Source: an uncultured Collinsella sp. (lineage in GTDB: Bacteria; Actinomycetota; Coriobacteriia; Coriobacteriales; Coriobacteriaceae). From it: DNA of 23,568 bases. A program made the position numbers and the translations under genes. Shown piece after piece: positions 1-7,740 of this stretch; position 1 is the stretch's first letter, and every line of letters starts with the position of its first letter. The notes under the pieces are model-generated. The model was not told the DNA's origin. It searched no databases and saw nothing but the letters and a program-made list of their open reading frames with translations. The stretch covers positions 1 through 23,568 of the forward strand of contig UQSC01000018.1 of the NCBI GenBank assembly GCA_900543615.1, given 5' to 3'.

Positions 1-69
1 GGCCGCGGGGCGGGGAGCGTGTAAACTGGAGTGAGCAAACCGTGCCCAGCCTAAAGCGAGGTATTCAAT

Positions 70-2820
70 ATGTCTGACAAGCGCCGCACCTTTGCCGTTA
101 TCGACGGCAACTCGCTCATGCATCGCGCCTTCCACGCCGTGCCGCCGACCATGAACGCGCCGGACGGTCGCCCCACCAACGCGATCTTTGGCTTTCTGAA
201 CATGTTTCTTAAGATGATCGACGCCTTTAACCCCGACGGCGTGGTCGTGGCGTTTGATAAGGGCAAGCCGCGCGTGCGCATGGAGATGCTGCCGCAGTAT
301 AAGGCGCAGCGCCCGCCCATGGACCCCGATCTGCACGTGCAGTTCCCTATGATCAAGGAGCTGCTCACCGCGCTCAACGTGCCGATTCTGCAGTCTGAGG
401 GCTGGGAAGGCGACGATATCCTGGGAACCATGGCGCGCCTGGGTGAGGAGGCCGGCTGCGACATGCTGCTGGTGACTGGCGACCGCGACATGTATCAGCT
501 TGTGACCGAGCACGTCAACGTGGTCTCGACCCGCAAGGGCCTGTCCGACGTGGCGATTATGACGCCCGAGAGCGTGGACGATCTGTATCACGGCATCACG
601 CCGGCGCTCGTGCCCGACTTTTATGGTCTGAAGGGCGACACGTCCGATAACATCCCCGGCGTGCCGGGCATCGGCCCCAAAAAGGCGAGCGCGCTCATTG
701 CGCAGTACGGTAGCCTGGACGAGGTCATCGCGCATGCCGACGAGGTCAAGGGCAAGATGGGCGAGAACCTGCGTGCGCACATCGACGATGCGCTGCTGAG
801 CCGCAAGGTTGCGACCATTCGCACCGATGCGCCTGTCGAGCTCGACTTTGAGGCGACGTCCTTCCCGGCGTTTTCTGCCGATGAGGTTTCCGCGGCGCTA
901 GGTACGCTTGGTATCACCGCCATGCAGAACCGTTTCTTGGCGCTGATCGGCGGCGAGGGCGGGGCTGCTGTTGCCTCCAGTGTGTTTGAGATACCTGCGA
1001 TGGTTCGCGCAGCTGCCGGCGATGCCGACGCGCTTGGCGCCGTTGCGGCTGAGGTCTCCCGCGCGATTGATGCCGGCGAGTGGGTCGCCGCCGTGGTGGA
1101 CGACGACAAGGAAGAGGGTGCGCTCTTTGGACTGACGCGCACGCTGTGGTTGGCGACGTCCAAGGGCCTGTTCGCGCTCGAGGAGGGCGACGGCGCCTCC
1201 ACTGCCGTAGTCGATGGCTTCAACTTCGCTCACGGCGTGATTTCCGGCGTGCTCGCGCGCCTGTTTATGGAGGGCCGCGTGGCGAGCCCGGATATGAAAG
1301 CGCTGCTGCATGAGCTTTCGCCCATCGATTCTTCCGAGCCCGAGCTTATGGATCCGCTGGCAGTCGATTCCACGCGCATCTTCGACACCGTGGTTGCCGC
1401 CTACCTGCTGGATTCCGACCGCTCCGAGTTTGACGAGGCGTATCTGGCCGATACCTATCTGCAGATGGCGCTGCCTGCGGCGCGCGGCGCAGAGGGTGCT
1501 GGTGAGGACGTTCCGGCGCCTGCCGCCCGTACTGCGGCTCTGACGCTGGCGCTCGTGGCGCCGTTGCGCGAGTGCATGGCCCGTGAGAATGCCGCCAACG
1601 TGTTCGATGGCATCGAGATGCCGCTCGTTCCGGTACTTGCCAAGATGGAGCGCGCGGGCATGCTCGTGGACCCCGACCGTCTGCACAGTCTGTCTGAGGG
1701 TCTGGCGACCCAGATTACCGAGGTTGAGCGCAGTATTCGCGACCTGGCGGGTGACGAGACCTTTAATATTGGCAGTCCCATGCAGCTGTCGCATGTGCTT
1801 TTTGATGTGATGGGGCTTCCGACCAAGGGCCTCAAGAAGACTAAGCGCGGCTATTATTCGACCAACGCCAAGGTGTTGAGCGACCTTGCGCGTGACCACG
1901 AAATTGTGCGTCTGATTTTGGACTGGCGTGAGAAGTCTAAGATCAAGTCCACGTATCTGGACACCCTGGGCCCGCTACGCCGTGGTGACGGTCGCGTACA
2001 CACTACGTACAACCAGACCATCACGGCAACGGGGCGTCTGTCCTCGAGCGACCCGAACCTGCAGAACATCCCGACGCGCTCGGAGCTGGGCCGCACCGTC
2101 AAAACGGCGTTTTCGGCAGGCGAGGGAAGTGTCTTTTTGGCGGTGGACTACTCGCAGATCGAGCTGCGTCTGCTGGCGCATCTTTCGGGTGACGAGCACC
2201 TGGTGCGCGCCTTTAACGAGGGCGAGGACTTCCATGCCGAGACGGCGGCGCGCGTGTTTGGTGTGCCGGTGTCCGAGGTGACGCCCGACCTGCGCAGCCG
2301 CGCCAAGGCCGTGAACTTTGGCATCGTGTACGGCCAGCAGGCCTACGGTCTGTCGCAGTCGCTGCATATCTCGATGGCCGAGGCGCGCGACATGATCGAT
2401 CGCTACTACGAGGCCTACCCGGGCGTGCGCACGTTCCTCGACAACGTGGTGGCACGTGCCAAGCAGACGGGCTATGCCGAGACCATGTATGGCCGCAGAC
2501 GCCATATTCCCGAGCTCAAGGCCAAAAACCCGCAACTCCGCGGCTTTGGCGAACGCACGGCCATGAACCATCCCATGCAGGGAACCGCCGCCGACATCAT
2601 CAAGATCGCGATGGCCCGCGTAAGCCGCCGCCTGGAAGAGGAAGGCTTTGCCGCCCACATGATCCTGCAAGTGCACGACGAACTGGACTTTGAGTGCCCC
2701 ACCGATGAAGTCGAGCGCCTGACCACCATGGTCCGCGACGTCATGGAACACGTAGTAGACCTCCGCGTCCCCCTAATCGCCGAAGCCAGCACCGGCATAA
2801 CCTGGGCCGACGCCAAGTAA
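70..2820 (+). CDS. polA: DNA polymerase I
   Basis: Family A DNA polymerase for Okazaki-fragment processing and repair. The 916-residue product has the usual three regions. The N-terminal 5' nuclease (about 1-300) opens with DGNSLMHRAFHA and carries the helix-hairpin-helix GDTSDNIPGVPGIGPKK from residue 189. A middle 3'-5' exonuclease-like region spans about 310-500. The C-terminal polymerase has motif A DYSQIELR (catalytic D693), motif B R742/K746/F750/Y754 and motif C VHDE (D870, E871). The middle region lacks the DxE, NxxxD and YxxxD metal-binding motifs, so proofreading is probably absent. The ATG has GAGG eight bases upstream. TAAACT at 22-27 could be a -10 box, but its -35 would lie off the window. 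Codon use changes in the last roughly 100 codons. The gene appears monocistronic and ends before a strong hairpin. Confidence 0.97.
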   Translation: MSDKRRTFAVIDGNSLMHRAFHAVPPTMNAPDGRPTNAIFGFLNMFLKMIDAFNPDGVVVAFDKGKPRVRMEMLPQYKAQRPPMDPDLHVQFPMIKELLTALNVPILQSEGWEGDDILGTMARLGEEAGCDMLLVTGDRDMYQLVTEHVNVVSTRKGLSDVAIMTPESVDDLYHGITPALVPDFYGLKGDTSDNIPGVPGIGPKKASALIAQYGSLDEVIAHADEVKGKMGENLRAHIDDALLSRKVATIRTDAPVELDFEATSFPAFSADEVSAALGTLGITAMQNRFLALIGGEGGAAVASSVFEIPAMVRAAAGDADALGAVAAEVSRAIDAGEWVAAVVDDDKEEGALFGLTRTLWLATSKGLFALEEGDGASTAVVDGFNFAHGVISGVLARLFMEGRVASPDMKALLHELSPIDSSEPELMDPLAVDSTRIFDTVVAAYLLDSDRSEFDEAYLADTYLQMALPAARGAEGAGEDVPAPAARTAALTLALVAPLRECMARENAANVFDGIEMPLVPVLAKMERAGMLVDPDRLHSLSEGLATQITEVERSIRDLAGDETFNIGSPMQLSHVLFDVMGLPTKGLKKTKRGYYSTNAKVLSDLARDHEIVRLILDWREKSKIKSTYLDTLGPLRRGDGRVHTTYNQTITATGRLSSSDPNLQNIPTRSELGRTVKTAFSAGEGSVFLAVDYSQIELRLLAHLSGDEHLVRAFNEGEDFHAETAARVFGVPVSEVTPDLRSRAKAVNFGIVYGQQAYGLSQSLHISMAEARDMIDRYYEAYPGVRTFLDNVVARAKQTGYAETMYGRRRHIPELKAKNPQLRGFGERTAMNHPMQGTAADIIKIAMARVSRRLEEEGFAAHMILQVHDELDFECPTDEVERLTTMVRDVMEHVVDLRVPLIAEASTGITWADAK

Positions 2821-2854
2821 GGGTACACCCACAACTCCAAAGTAACCAAAACCA

Positions 2855-2886
2855 GAAGGGGCTCCTTACCAACAAGGAGCCCCTTC
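2855..2886. terminator. Bidirectional terminator hairpin after polA
   Basis: A perfect 13-bp stem (2855-2867 with 2874-2886, core AAGGGGCTCCTT) closes a 6-base loop. On the + strand only a weak T-containing stretch follows (ATTCC). On the - strand the hairpin is followed by TGGTTTTGG, so it may also stop transcription from the convergent HAD gene. Confidence 0.75.
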
Positions 2887-2952
2887 ATTCCAAATAATCA
2901 GCCAAGTATCTAGACGCCAAGACGCCATTCAGGCGGCAAGCAAGTCAACGTA

Positions 2953-3078
2953 GCCATGCCCGGGGCCGGCCGTTTGATTTTTGTAGATTCCGCACGAGCC
3001 GAAGAGCACTTAATGTGCTCTTCGAGCGAGCCCAGGACCTGACCGAACAAAAATCAAACGGCCGGCCCCGGGCATGGC
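2953..3078. repeat. 126-bp palindromic element with perfect 32-bp arms
   Basis: The arms 2953-2984 and 3047-3078 are exact reverse complements over 32 bases. They begin GCCATGCCCGGGGCCGGCC and end with a T-rich TTTGATTTTTGT. The 62-base centre holds a second hairpin, GAAGAGCAC/GTGCTCTTC (3001-3009 with 3015-3023). The element ends 7 bases from the HAD stop codon. It has no ORF, and I see no target-site duplication. It may be a MITE-like intergenic repeat, a very strong terminator or a structured RNA; the sequence alone does not decide. Confidence 0.8.
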
Positions 3079-3085
3079 GGCGAGT

Positions 3086-3913
3086 TTAACGAGCCGCCAG
3101 GATGGCGTCGATGAGCGTCAGTACGCCCCTGTCGTTGTTGCTCGGAATGCGCCACTTGGCATGCGCGTTCATGTGCTCCTCGGCATTGTCCACGATAAAG
3201 CTGTGGCCGACGCGCTCGAGCATGGGGATGTCGTTGTAGGTATCGCCCACAGCGGCGGCATCCGTAATATCGATGCCCAGGTGCTCGCACAGGTGAGCGA
3301 CGCCGGCGCCCTTGTCGACGCCCAGGTTCATAAAGTCGATCCACTCGCGCCCGGCGTTGGTGACGTAGAGCTTGTCCGAGAACTCGGGACTATAGGTCTC
3401 GCGGAAAGCGGGCTCGGCGTCGTAGCCGGGGAAGAAGACCGAAATCTTGTTGGACTCGAAATCAATGCCATCAAAGCTGTCGACGTAGTTGATTGTGTTG
3501 TAGTAGACGCTGATCTCGTCGTGGTATTGATGGTCGCGGGCAAGCACGTAGAACTCGTCGAAGCAGCACAGGACGGGGACAGCGCGAGGATCCTCCGAGG
3601 CACGGCTCAAGACCTGCTGATACAGCTCCACGTCAATATTGCTCTTATAGATATAGCTGCCGCGATAGATCACGCACGCTCCGTTGTCGGGACAAAAGGC
3701 GAGGCGGTTCTTGATGCCCTCGAACATCTCCTCGAGCTTGGGGGCGGGACGTCCGCTGGCGGGGCAGAATACGATGCCGGCGTCGGCGAGCTTGTCCAGG
3801 CGCTCATCAAGACCCTGGGGCAGCACGCGCTCGTCGGTGAGCAGCGTCTTGTCCATGTCGACGGCGAGAATCTTAATGTTGCCGATGTTGGCGTCCGATT
3901 CGTAAGTTTGCAT
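3086..3913 (-). CDS. Cof-type HAD-IIB phosphatase
   Basis: Predicted cytoplasmic sugar-phosphate or nucleotide-type phosphatase of the haloacid dehalogenase superfamily, Cof/HAD-IIB class, 275 residues. Motif I is DMDKT with D19 (nucleophile) and D21, motif II is the S53 of PASGRP, and motif IV is GDTYNDIPML near the C-terminus, whose acidic residues bind Mg2+. The large middle insertion (about 85-195) is the expected C2 cap. The ATG has AAAGG nine bases upstream. TATAAC (3949-3954 on the minus strand) could be a -10 box, but no good -35 is visible. The gene is transcribed away from the argG leader and towards polA. The substrate cannot be predicted. Confidence 0.9.
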   Translation of the reverse strand: MQTYESDANIGNIKILAVDMDKTLLTDERVLPQGLDERLDKLADAGIVFCPASGRPAPKLEEMFEGIKNRLAFCPDNGACVIYRGSYIYKSNIDVELYQQVLSRASEDPRAVPVLCCFDEFYVLARDHQYHDEISVYYNTINYVDSFDGIDFESNKISVFFPGYDAEPAFRETYSPEFSDKLYVTNAGREWIDFMNLGVDKGAGVAHLCEHLGIDITDAAAVGDTYNDIPMLERVGHSFIVDNAEEHMNAHAKWRIPSNNDRGVLTLIDAILAAR

Positions 3914-4056
3914 AAAAATGCGCCTTTCGTTTCGAGATTGTTTCAGACGTTATAACCATCAACTAGTAGTCGAGCGTATTTTCGCAGGAATGGTGCGTAT
4001 TTGCACTGCAATTCACAAACTAATGAAAAAACTTTTCAGAAATTTGAATTTGCCGC

Positions 4057-4084
4057 TTGCGCAGCGTGCACTTTATCGTAATAT
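4057..4084 (+). promoter_or_regulatory. Candidate promoter of the argG leader
   Basis: A -35-like TTGCGC (4057-4062) and a -10-like TAATAT (4079-4084) are 16 bases apart. They lie about 100 bases upstream of the arginine-rich leader ORF, so that ORF would be inside the transcript. The surrounding DNA is AT-rich. Isolated TTTGAAT and AATTCA half-sites occur nearby (around 4013 and 4044), but no full ARG-box palindrome was found. Confidence 0.45.
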
Positions 4085-4187
4085 AGCGAACATCGAAAAC
4101 GGAGACGGCAAAAGAGCCGCTTACCGAGGAAAAGGTACCGTTTGCGATATTTGAATTGCGCCCGGCGATACGTGAAAGGAGAGGCAG

Positions 4188-4262
4188 ATGCAGTTCGTAA
4201 AGATCATCACCACTGCAGACAATGCCATCCGACGCCAGCGCGCAATTTCCCGACGACGATAA
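4188..4262 (+). CDS. Arginine-rich leader peptide of argG (24 aa)
   Basis: A 24-codon ORF with an excellent ribosome-binding site (AAAGGAGAGG at 4176-4185, six bases from GGAG to the ATG). It starts MQFVKIITTADNAI and then carries arginines at 15, 16, 18, 22, 23 and 24, the last three immediately before TAA. The arginine codons are CGA, CGC, CGC, CGA, CGA, CGA. All 12 arginines of the downstream argG are CGC or CGT, so CGA looks rare here. Six arginines in 24 residues directly upstream of an arginine-biosynthesis gene suggest a ribosome-stalling sensor rather than a functional protein. It was probably missed by length-filtered gene callers. Confidence 0.75.
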   Translation: MQFVKIITTADNAIRRQRAISRRR

Positions 4263-4373
4263 CAATCGTCTCTGTCCGCATGGGGCGAATTGCCTCAACA
4301 GAGTCATTTTGAGGTCGTTGGGTTTTAGCACGACATTGCTGCATGTTTCTAGGGCATGTATGTGCTGATTTTT
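4251..4373 (+). promoter_or_regulatory. Putative ribosome-mediated arginine attenuator
   Basis: Mutually exclusive pairings link the leader-peptide arginine codons to a terminator-like hairpin. (1) CGACGAC of the last arginine codons (4251-4257) can pair with GTCGTTG (4314-4320) with one G-U. (2) GTCGT (4314-4318) can instead pair with ACGAC (4330-4334). (3) That ACGAC is also part of the left arm of the terminator. A ribosome stalled on the CGA codons would block pairing 1, allow pairing 2 and break the terminator; free translation would favour the terminator. Extra local stems are CTCTGT/ACAGAG (4270-4275 with 4298-4303) and CCTCAA/TTGAGG (4293-4298 with 4309-4314). The pairings were read by eye and their energies were not computed. 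Confidence 0.6.
4327..4373 (+). terminator. Leader terminator upstream of argG
   Basis: AGCAC-G-ACAT (4327-4336) pairs with ATGT-AT-GTGCT (4356-4366). This gives nine base pairs with a small internal loop, followed two bases later by TTTTT (4369-4373). It sits between the arginine-rich leader ORF and argG, the expected place for an attenuator. It is weaker than the gene-end terminators in this window. Confidence 0.55.
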
Positions 4374-4467
4374 GCTATTTAACCTGATATTGCACGGTAT
4401 ATGACCTTGAAATGACTTGCAACTGACCGATGTTCTAACTAGCTACCAAGGGCGAAAGGAAACAGCC

Positions 4468-5694
4468 ATGAGCAAGGAAAAAGTCGTTCTCGCATATTCC
4501 GGTGGTCTTGATACATCCGTATGTGTCAAGTGGCTCCAGGACGAGAAGAATCTCGATGTCGTTTGTGTCTGCGGCAACGTGGGCCAGGAAGAGACCGGAC
4601 TGGATGCCAAGAAGCAGAAGGCGCTCGACCTGGGCGTTCTCGATTGCCAGGTGCTCGACCTGCGCGACGAGTTCTCCGATGAGTTCCTGACCAAAGCCAT
4701 TGCAGCAAACTCCATGTACGAGAACAAGTATCCGCTGCTCTCCGCTCTGTCTCGCCCGCTGCTTGCCAAGAAGCTTGTTGAGGTCGCCCACGAGTTTGGC
4801 GCGACCTACGTCGCCCACGGCTGCACCGGCAAGGGTAACGACCAGGTCCGTTTTGAGGCCGCCGTCAAGGCCCTCGACCCCGAGCTCAAGGTTATCGCCC
4901 CGGTTCGCGAGTGGGACCTGAAGTGTCGCCCCGACGAGGTCGCCTATGCCCACGCCCACAACGTGCCGGTTCCCGAGGGTGCCAACGACAACCCCTACTC
5001 CATCGACGACAACCTGTGGGGTCGTGCCATTGAGTGCGGTCACCTGGAGGATCCCTGGAATGAGCCGCTCGACGACGCTTGGGTTATGACCAAGAATCCC
5101 GAGGACACCCCGGACACCCCGACCTACACCGAGATTGAGTTTGAGGCCGGCAAGCCCGTCGCCGTCGACGGCAAGAAGATGAAGCTCTCTGAGATCGTCA
5201 TCGCCCTCAACAAGATCTCCGGCGACAATGGCTTTGGCCGTCTCGATCTGGTCGAGGATCGCCTGGTGGGCCTTAAGAGCCGCGAGTGCTACGAGGTTCC
5301 CGGCGCCCTGACGCTCATCACCGCCCACAAGGCGCTCGAGGACATCTGCGTCGAGGGCGACCTGCTCAAGACCAAGATCAAGCTCGAGCAGGATTGGGCC
5401 ACCGCCGTGTACAACGGCCAGTGGTACAGCCCGCTCAAAAACGCGCTCGATGCCTTTATGGCCGACACGCAAAAGTTCGTGACCGGCACTGTCCGTCTGA
5501 AGTTCTTTAAGGGCAACTGCCATGTCGTCGGCCGCAAGAGCCCCTTCAGCCTCTACGACTACGGTCTGGCTACCTACGACCGCGACACCACGTTTGACGA
5601 GAAGGCCAGCGCCGGCTTTATCGAGATCGATACGCTGTCGCTCAAGACGTGGGCAAAGGTCCAGGGCCCCAGCTCTGCTGCCGCCCAGGCCTAG
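4468..5694 (+). CDS. argG: Argininosuccinate synthase
   Basis: Cytoplasmic ATP-dependent ligase joining citrulline and aspartate to form argininosuccinate, the penultimate step of arginine synthesis. The 408-residue length is normal. The N-terminal PP-loop LAYSGGLDTS (about residues 8-17) binds ATP, and YVAHGCTGKGNDQVRFE (about 110-125) is the conserved second signature of the family. The ATG at 4468 is preferred over an in-frame upstream TTG (4417) because AAGGA lies seven bases before it and the protein then begins at the conserved start (MSKEKVVLAYSGG). Expression is probably controlled by the arginine-rich leader upstream. argH follows in the same direction after about 520 bases containing a terminator and a small ORF, so the two may be separately controlled. 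Confidence 0.97.
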   Translation: MSKEKVVLAYSGGLDTSVCVKWLQDEKNLDVVCVCGNVGQEETGLDAKKQKALDLGVLDCQVLDLRDEFSDEFLTKAIAANSMYENKYPLLSALSRPLLAKKLVEVAHEFGATYVAHGCTGKGNDQVRFEAAVKALDPELKVIAPVREWDLKCRPDEVAYAHAHNVPVPEGANDNPYSIDDNLWGRAIECGHLEDPWNEPLDDAWVMTKNPEDTPDTPTYTEIEFEAGKPVAVDGKKMKLSEIVIALNKISGDNGFGRLDLVEDRLVGLKSRECYEVPGALTLITAHKALEDICVEGDLLKTKIKLEQDWATAVYNGQWYSPLKNALDAFMADTQKFVTGTVRLKFFKGNCHVVGRKSPFSLYDYGLATYDRDTTFDEKASAGFIEIDTLSLKTWAKVQGPSSAAAQA

Positions 5695-5845
5695 CGCCTC
5701 CTTCCCTTGGTATCCGCGCGGCCCATCCGCGTGATACATAACGGGCGCACGGGGTCCCTACCTTTCGTTATGCTTGCTGACACTTCTTAACATCGGTGGC
5801 CCCTACGTTCCGCCCGCATATATGATGCCGCGTCTGCGGCTGAGT

Positions 5846-5884
5846 CCGAGCCCCGCCGGGGTTGTCCGGCGGGGCTCCTTCTAT
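5846..5884 (+). terminator. Terminator downstream of argG
   Basis: GAGCCCCGCC (5848-5857) pairs perfectly with GGCGGGGCTC (5868-5877). Two more G-C pairs inside make a 12-bp stem, followed by CTTCTAT. It lies about 155 bases after the argG stop and just before the small ORF. The stretch 5695-5845 between has no other feature I can support. Confidence 0.75.
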
Positions 5885-5925
5885 CAATTTGGCGGCTCTG
5901 CGCCTATATATGAGGAGTATCCATT

Positions 5926-6096
5926 ATGTTCAATGTTATCGCGCATGCTTTACTTGCCCTCGCGCCCGAGTTCGATGCCGCAAGGGTCGAGGACGTCCCT
6001 ATGAGTCTGAAGGCCTGGATCGATGGTTCGCAGGGCAACATCCGGAGGGAGACGTTGGGCGCCAAGTGCATGGCGCGTCACTTCTTTGCAAATTAG
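5926..6096 (+). CDS. Small hypothetical protein (56 aa) between argG and argH
   Basis: ORF of 56 codons starting MFNVIAHALLALAPEFDAA, with a strong GAGGAG ribosome-binding site (5912-5917) eight bases before the ATG. I do not recognise it. It is too short for most gene callers but has a better ribosome-binding site than several established genes here. It contains no obvious membrane segment or metal motif. Its four arginine codons are AGG, CGG, AGG and CGT, unlike the CGC/CGT of the neighbours; two of the rare ones are adjacent (CGG AGG, residues 41-42). It sits after the argG terminator and about 120 bases before argH. It could be a real small protein, a long leader peptide for argH, or a decayed fragment. 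Confidence 0.5.
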   Translation: MFNVIAHALLALAPEFDAARVEDVPMSLKAWIDGSQGNIRRETLGAKCMARHFFAN

Positions 6097-6214
6097 CTAC
6101 ATGGCTCCGCACACGGTGGGGAATGTGTAAAACTAGCGGTTGAAAAATCGCTTTAGCGATATGGCGTATTGCTTTGGGCACTTGTTTTGGTATTTGGAGA
6201 AAGGGGACGGTTCC

Positions 6215-7645
6215 ATGGCTCTTTGGGGTGGTCGTTTTGAGACAGGCGTGGCCGAGGTCACGCAGGAGTTTGGCGCGTCGCTGCCGGTCGACAAACATCT
6301 CTATAAACAGGATATCGCCGGCTCTAAGGCGCATGCCAAAATGCTGGCGACCCAAGGCATCATCAGTGCCGAGGACGAGCAGGCGATTGTCGAGGGTCTG
6401 ACCGGAATCGAACAGGATATCGATGCCGGCAGCTTCACCTTCGACATCAACGACGAGGACATTCATATGTCCATCGAGAGCGAGCTGACGCGTCGCATCG
6501 GCGAGGCCGGTAAGCGCTTGCATACCGGCCGTTCGCGCAACGACCAGGTGGCGACCGACACGCGCCTGGGCGTCAAGGCGCTGGCCAAGGAGCTCATGGA
6601 GGCCAATCTTGAGCTGCGCCATGTGCTGGTGAATGCGGCCAAGAAGTACGACAAGGTGATTCTGCCGGGCTACACGCACATGCAGCACGCTCAGCCCGTG
6701 CTGCTGTCGCATCATCTGCTGGCGTATTCCTGGATGTTCGCGCGCGACTTTACGCGCCTGAAGGCCGCCTTTGATGCCGCCGACAACTGCCCGCTGGGTG
6801 CTGCCGCGCTTGCCGGTACGAGCTATCCGCTCGATCGTCAGATGACGGCTGCCGAGCTTGGCTTTGCGGGCGTGATTCCCAACTCGCTCGATGCGGTTTC
6901 CGACCGCGATTTCCTGCTCGATCTGCATTACGCTGGCTCCGTCATGGCCATGCACCTGTCGCGTCTTTCCGAGGAGATCGTGCTGTGGTCGAGCTCCGAA
7001 TTTGGCTTTATCACGCTTTCAGACTCCTACTCCACCGGCTCGTCTATCATGCCGCAGAAGAAGAACCCCGACTTTGCCGAGCTTATCCGCGGCAAGAGCG
7101 GTCGCGTGTACGGCAACCTGGTGCAGCTGCTCGTGACCATGAAGGGCCTGCCGCTTGCTTATAACAAGGATTTGCAGGAGGACAAGGAGGGCGCGCTCGA
7201 TACCGCCCATACACTCATGCAGTGCCTGTCGGTTATGGCCGGTATGATTTCGACTTGGGCCGTCAACGAGGATGCCATGGCGCGCGAGTGCGGCGTGGGT
7301 CACCTTGCCGCCACCGATGTTGCCGATTACCTGGCTAAGCGTGGTCTGCCGTTCCGCGAGGCACATGCCGTGGTGGGCCATCTGGTCCTGATGTGTGAGA
7401 AGCGTGGCTGCAATCTTGAGGACCTGCCGTTTGAGGTGTTCCAGGAGGCAAGCCCGCTCTTTGAGCGCGACATTACCGAGGCGCTCGACATCCCGTCGAT
7501 TGTCGCCGCGCGCACGACCGAGGGCGGCACCGCCCCTGCCGCCGTTGCCGTGCAGCTTGATCGCGCCGAGGCACAGCTCGTGGCTGACGAGGGTGTGTTT
7601 GGATCGCTGACCAAGGTCGTCGAGATGGGCCACGGGGTAAAGTAG
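6215..7645 (+). CDS. argH: Argininosuccinate lyase
   Basis: Cytoplasmic lyase that splits argininosuccinate into arginine and fumarate, the final step of arginine synthesis, 476 residues. The fumarate-lyase signature GSSIMPQKKNP is at residues 275-285 and includes the catalytic serine loop. TGRSRNDQVATD (about 105-116) and HMQHAQPV are further family motifs. The start at 6215 (MALWGGRFETG) is chosen because family members begin this way and GGGG lies eight bases upstream; an in-frame extension back to 6140 has no ribosome-binding site. A short stem ATCGCT/AGCGAT (6147-6160) precedes it. It acts with argG just upstream; no other arg genes are in the window. A clear terminator follows. Confidence 0.97.
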   Translation: MALWGGRFETGVAEVTQEFGASLPVDKHLYKQDIAGSKAHAKMLATQGIISAEDEQAIVEGLTGIEQDIDAGSFTFDINDEDIHMSIESELTRRIGEAGKRLHTGRSRNDQVATDTRLGVKALAKELMEANLELRHVLVNAAKKYDKVILPGYTHMQHAQPVLLSHHLLAYSWMFARDFTRLKAAFDAADNCPLGAAALAGTSYPLDRQMTAAELGFAGVIPNSLDAVSDRDFLLDLHYAGSVMAMHLSRLSEEIVLWSSSEFGFITLSDSYSTGSSIMPQKKNPDFAELIRGKSGRVYGNLVQLLVTMKGLPLAYNKDLQEDKEGALDTAHTLMQCLSVMAGMISTWAVNEDAMARECGVGHLAATDVADYLAKRGLPFREAHAVVGHLVLMCEKRGCNLEDLPFEVFQEASPLFERDITEALDIPSIVAARTTEGGTAPAAVAVQLDRAEAQLVADEGVFGSLTKVVEMGHGVK

Positions 7646-7696
7646 GGATTTGGCTGAAGCCGTTTTGGCCATTTATTGATAAATCGTTTTCACTTT

Positions 7697-7730
7697 ACGG
7701 GCGCCTGCTGATGTGGGCGCCCGTATTTTG
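7697..7730 (+). terminator. Terminator of argH
   Basis: ACGGGCGCC (7697-7705) pairs with GGCGCCCGT (7716-7724) around a 10-base loop and is followed by ATTTTGTTG. Confidence 0.85.
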
Positions 7731-7740
7731 TTGCTATGGG

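Noticed and set aside
3914..4467. T-box or full ArgR operator controlling argG
   Set aside because: No T-box TGGNACC-like sequence and no complete ARG-box palindrome were seen, only scattered TTTGAAT/AATTCA half-sites.
5774..6004. Open frame with an arginine-containing stretch running through the argG terminator
   Set aside because: It has no ribosome-binding site and its sequence is the translated terminator hairpin; the 56-codon ORF in another frame is better supported.
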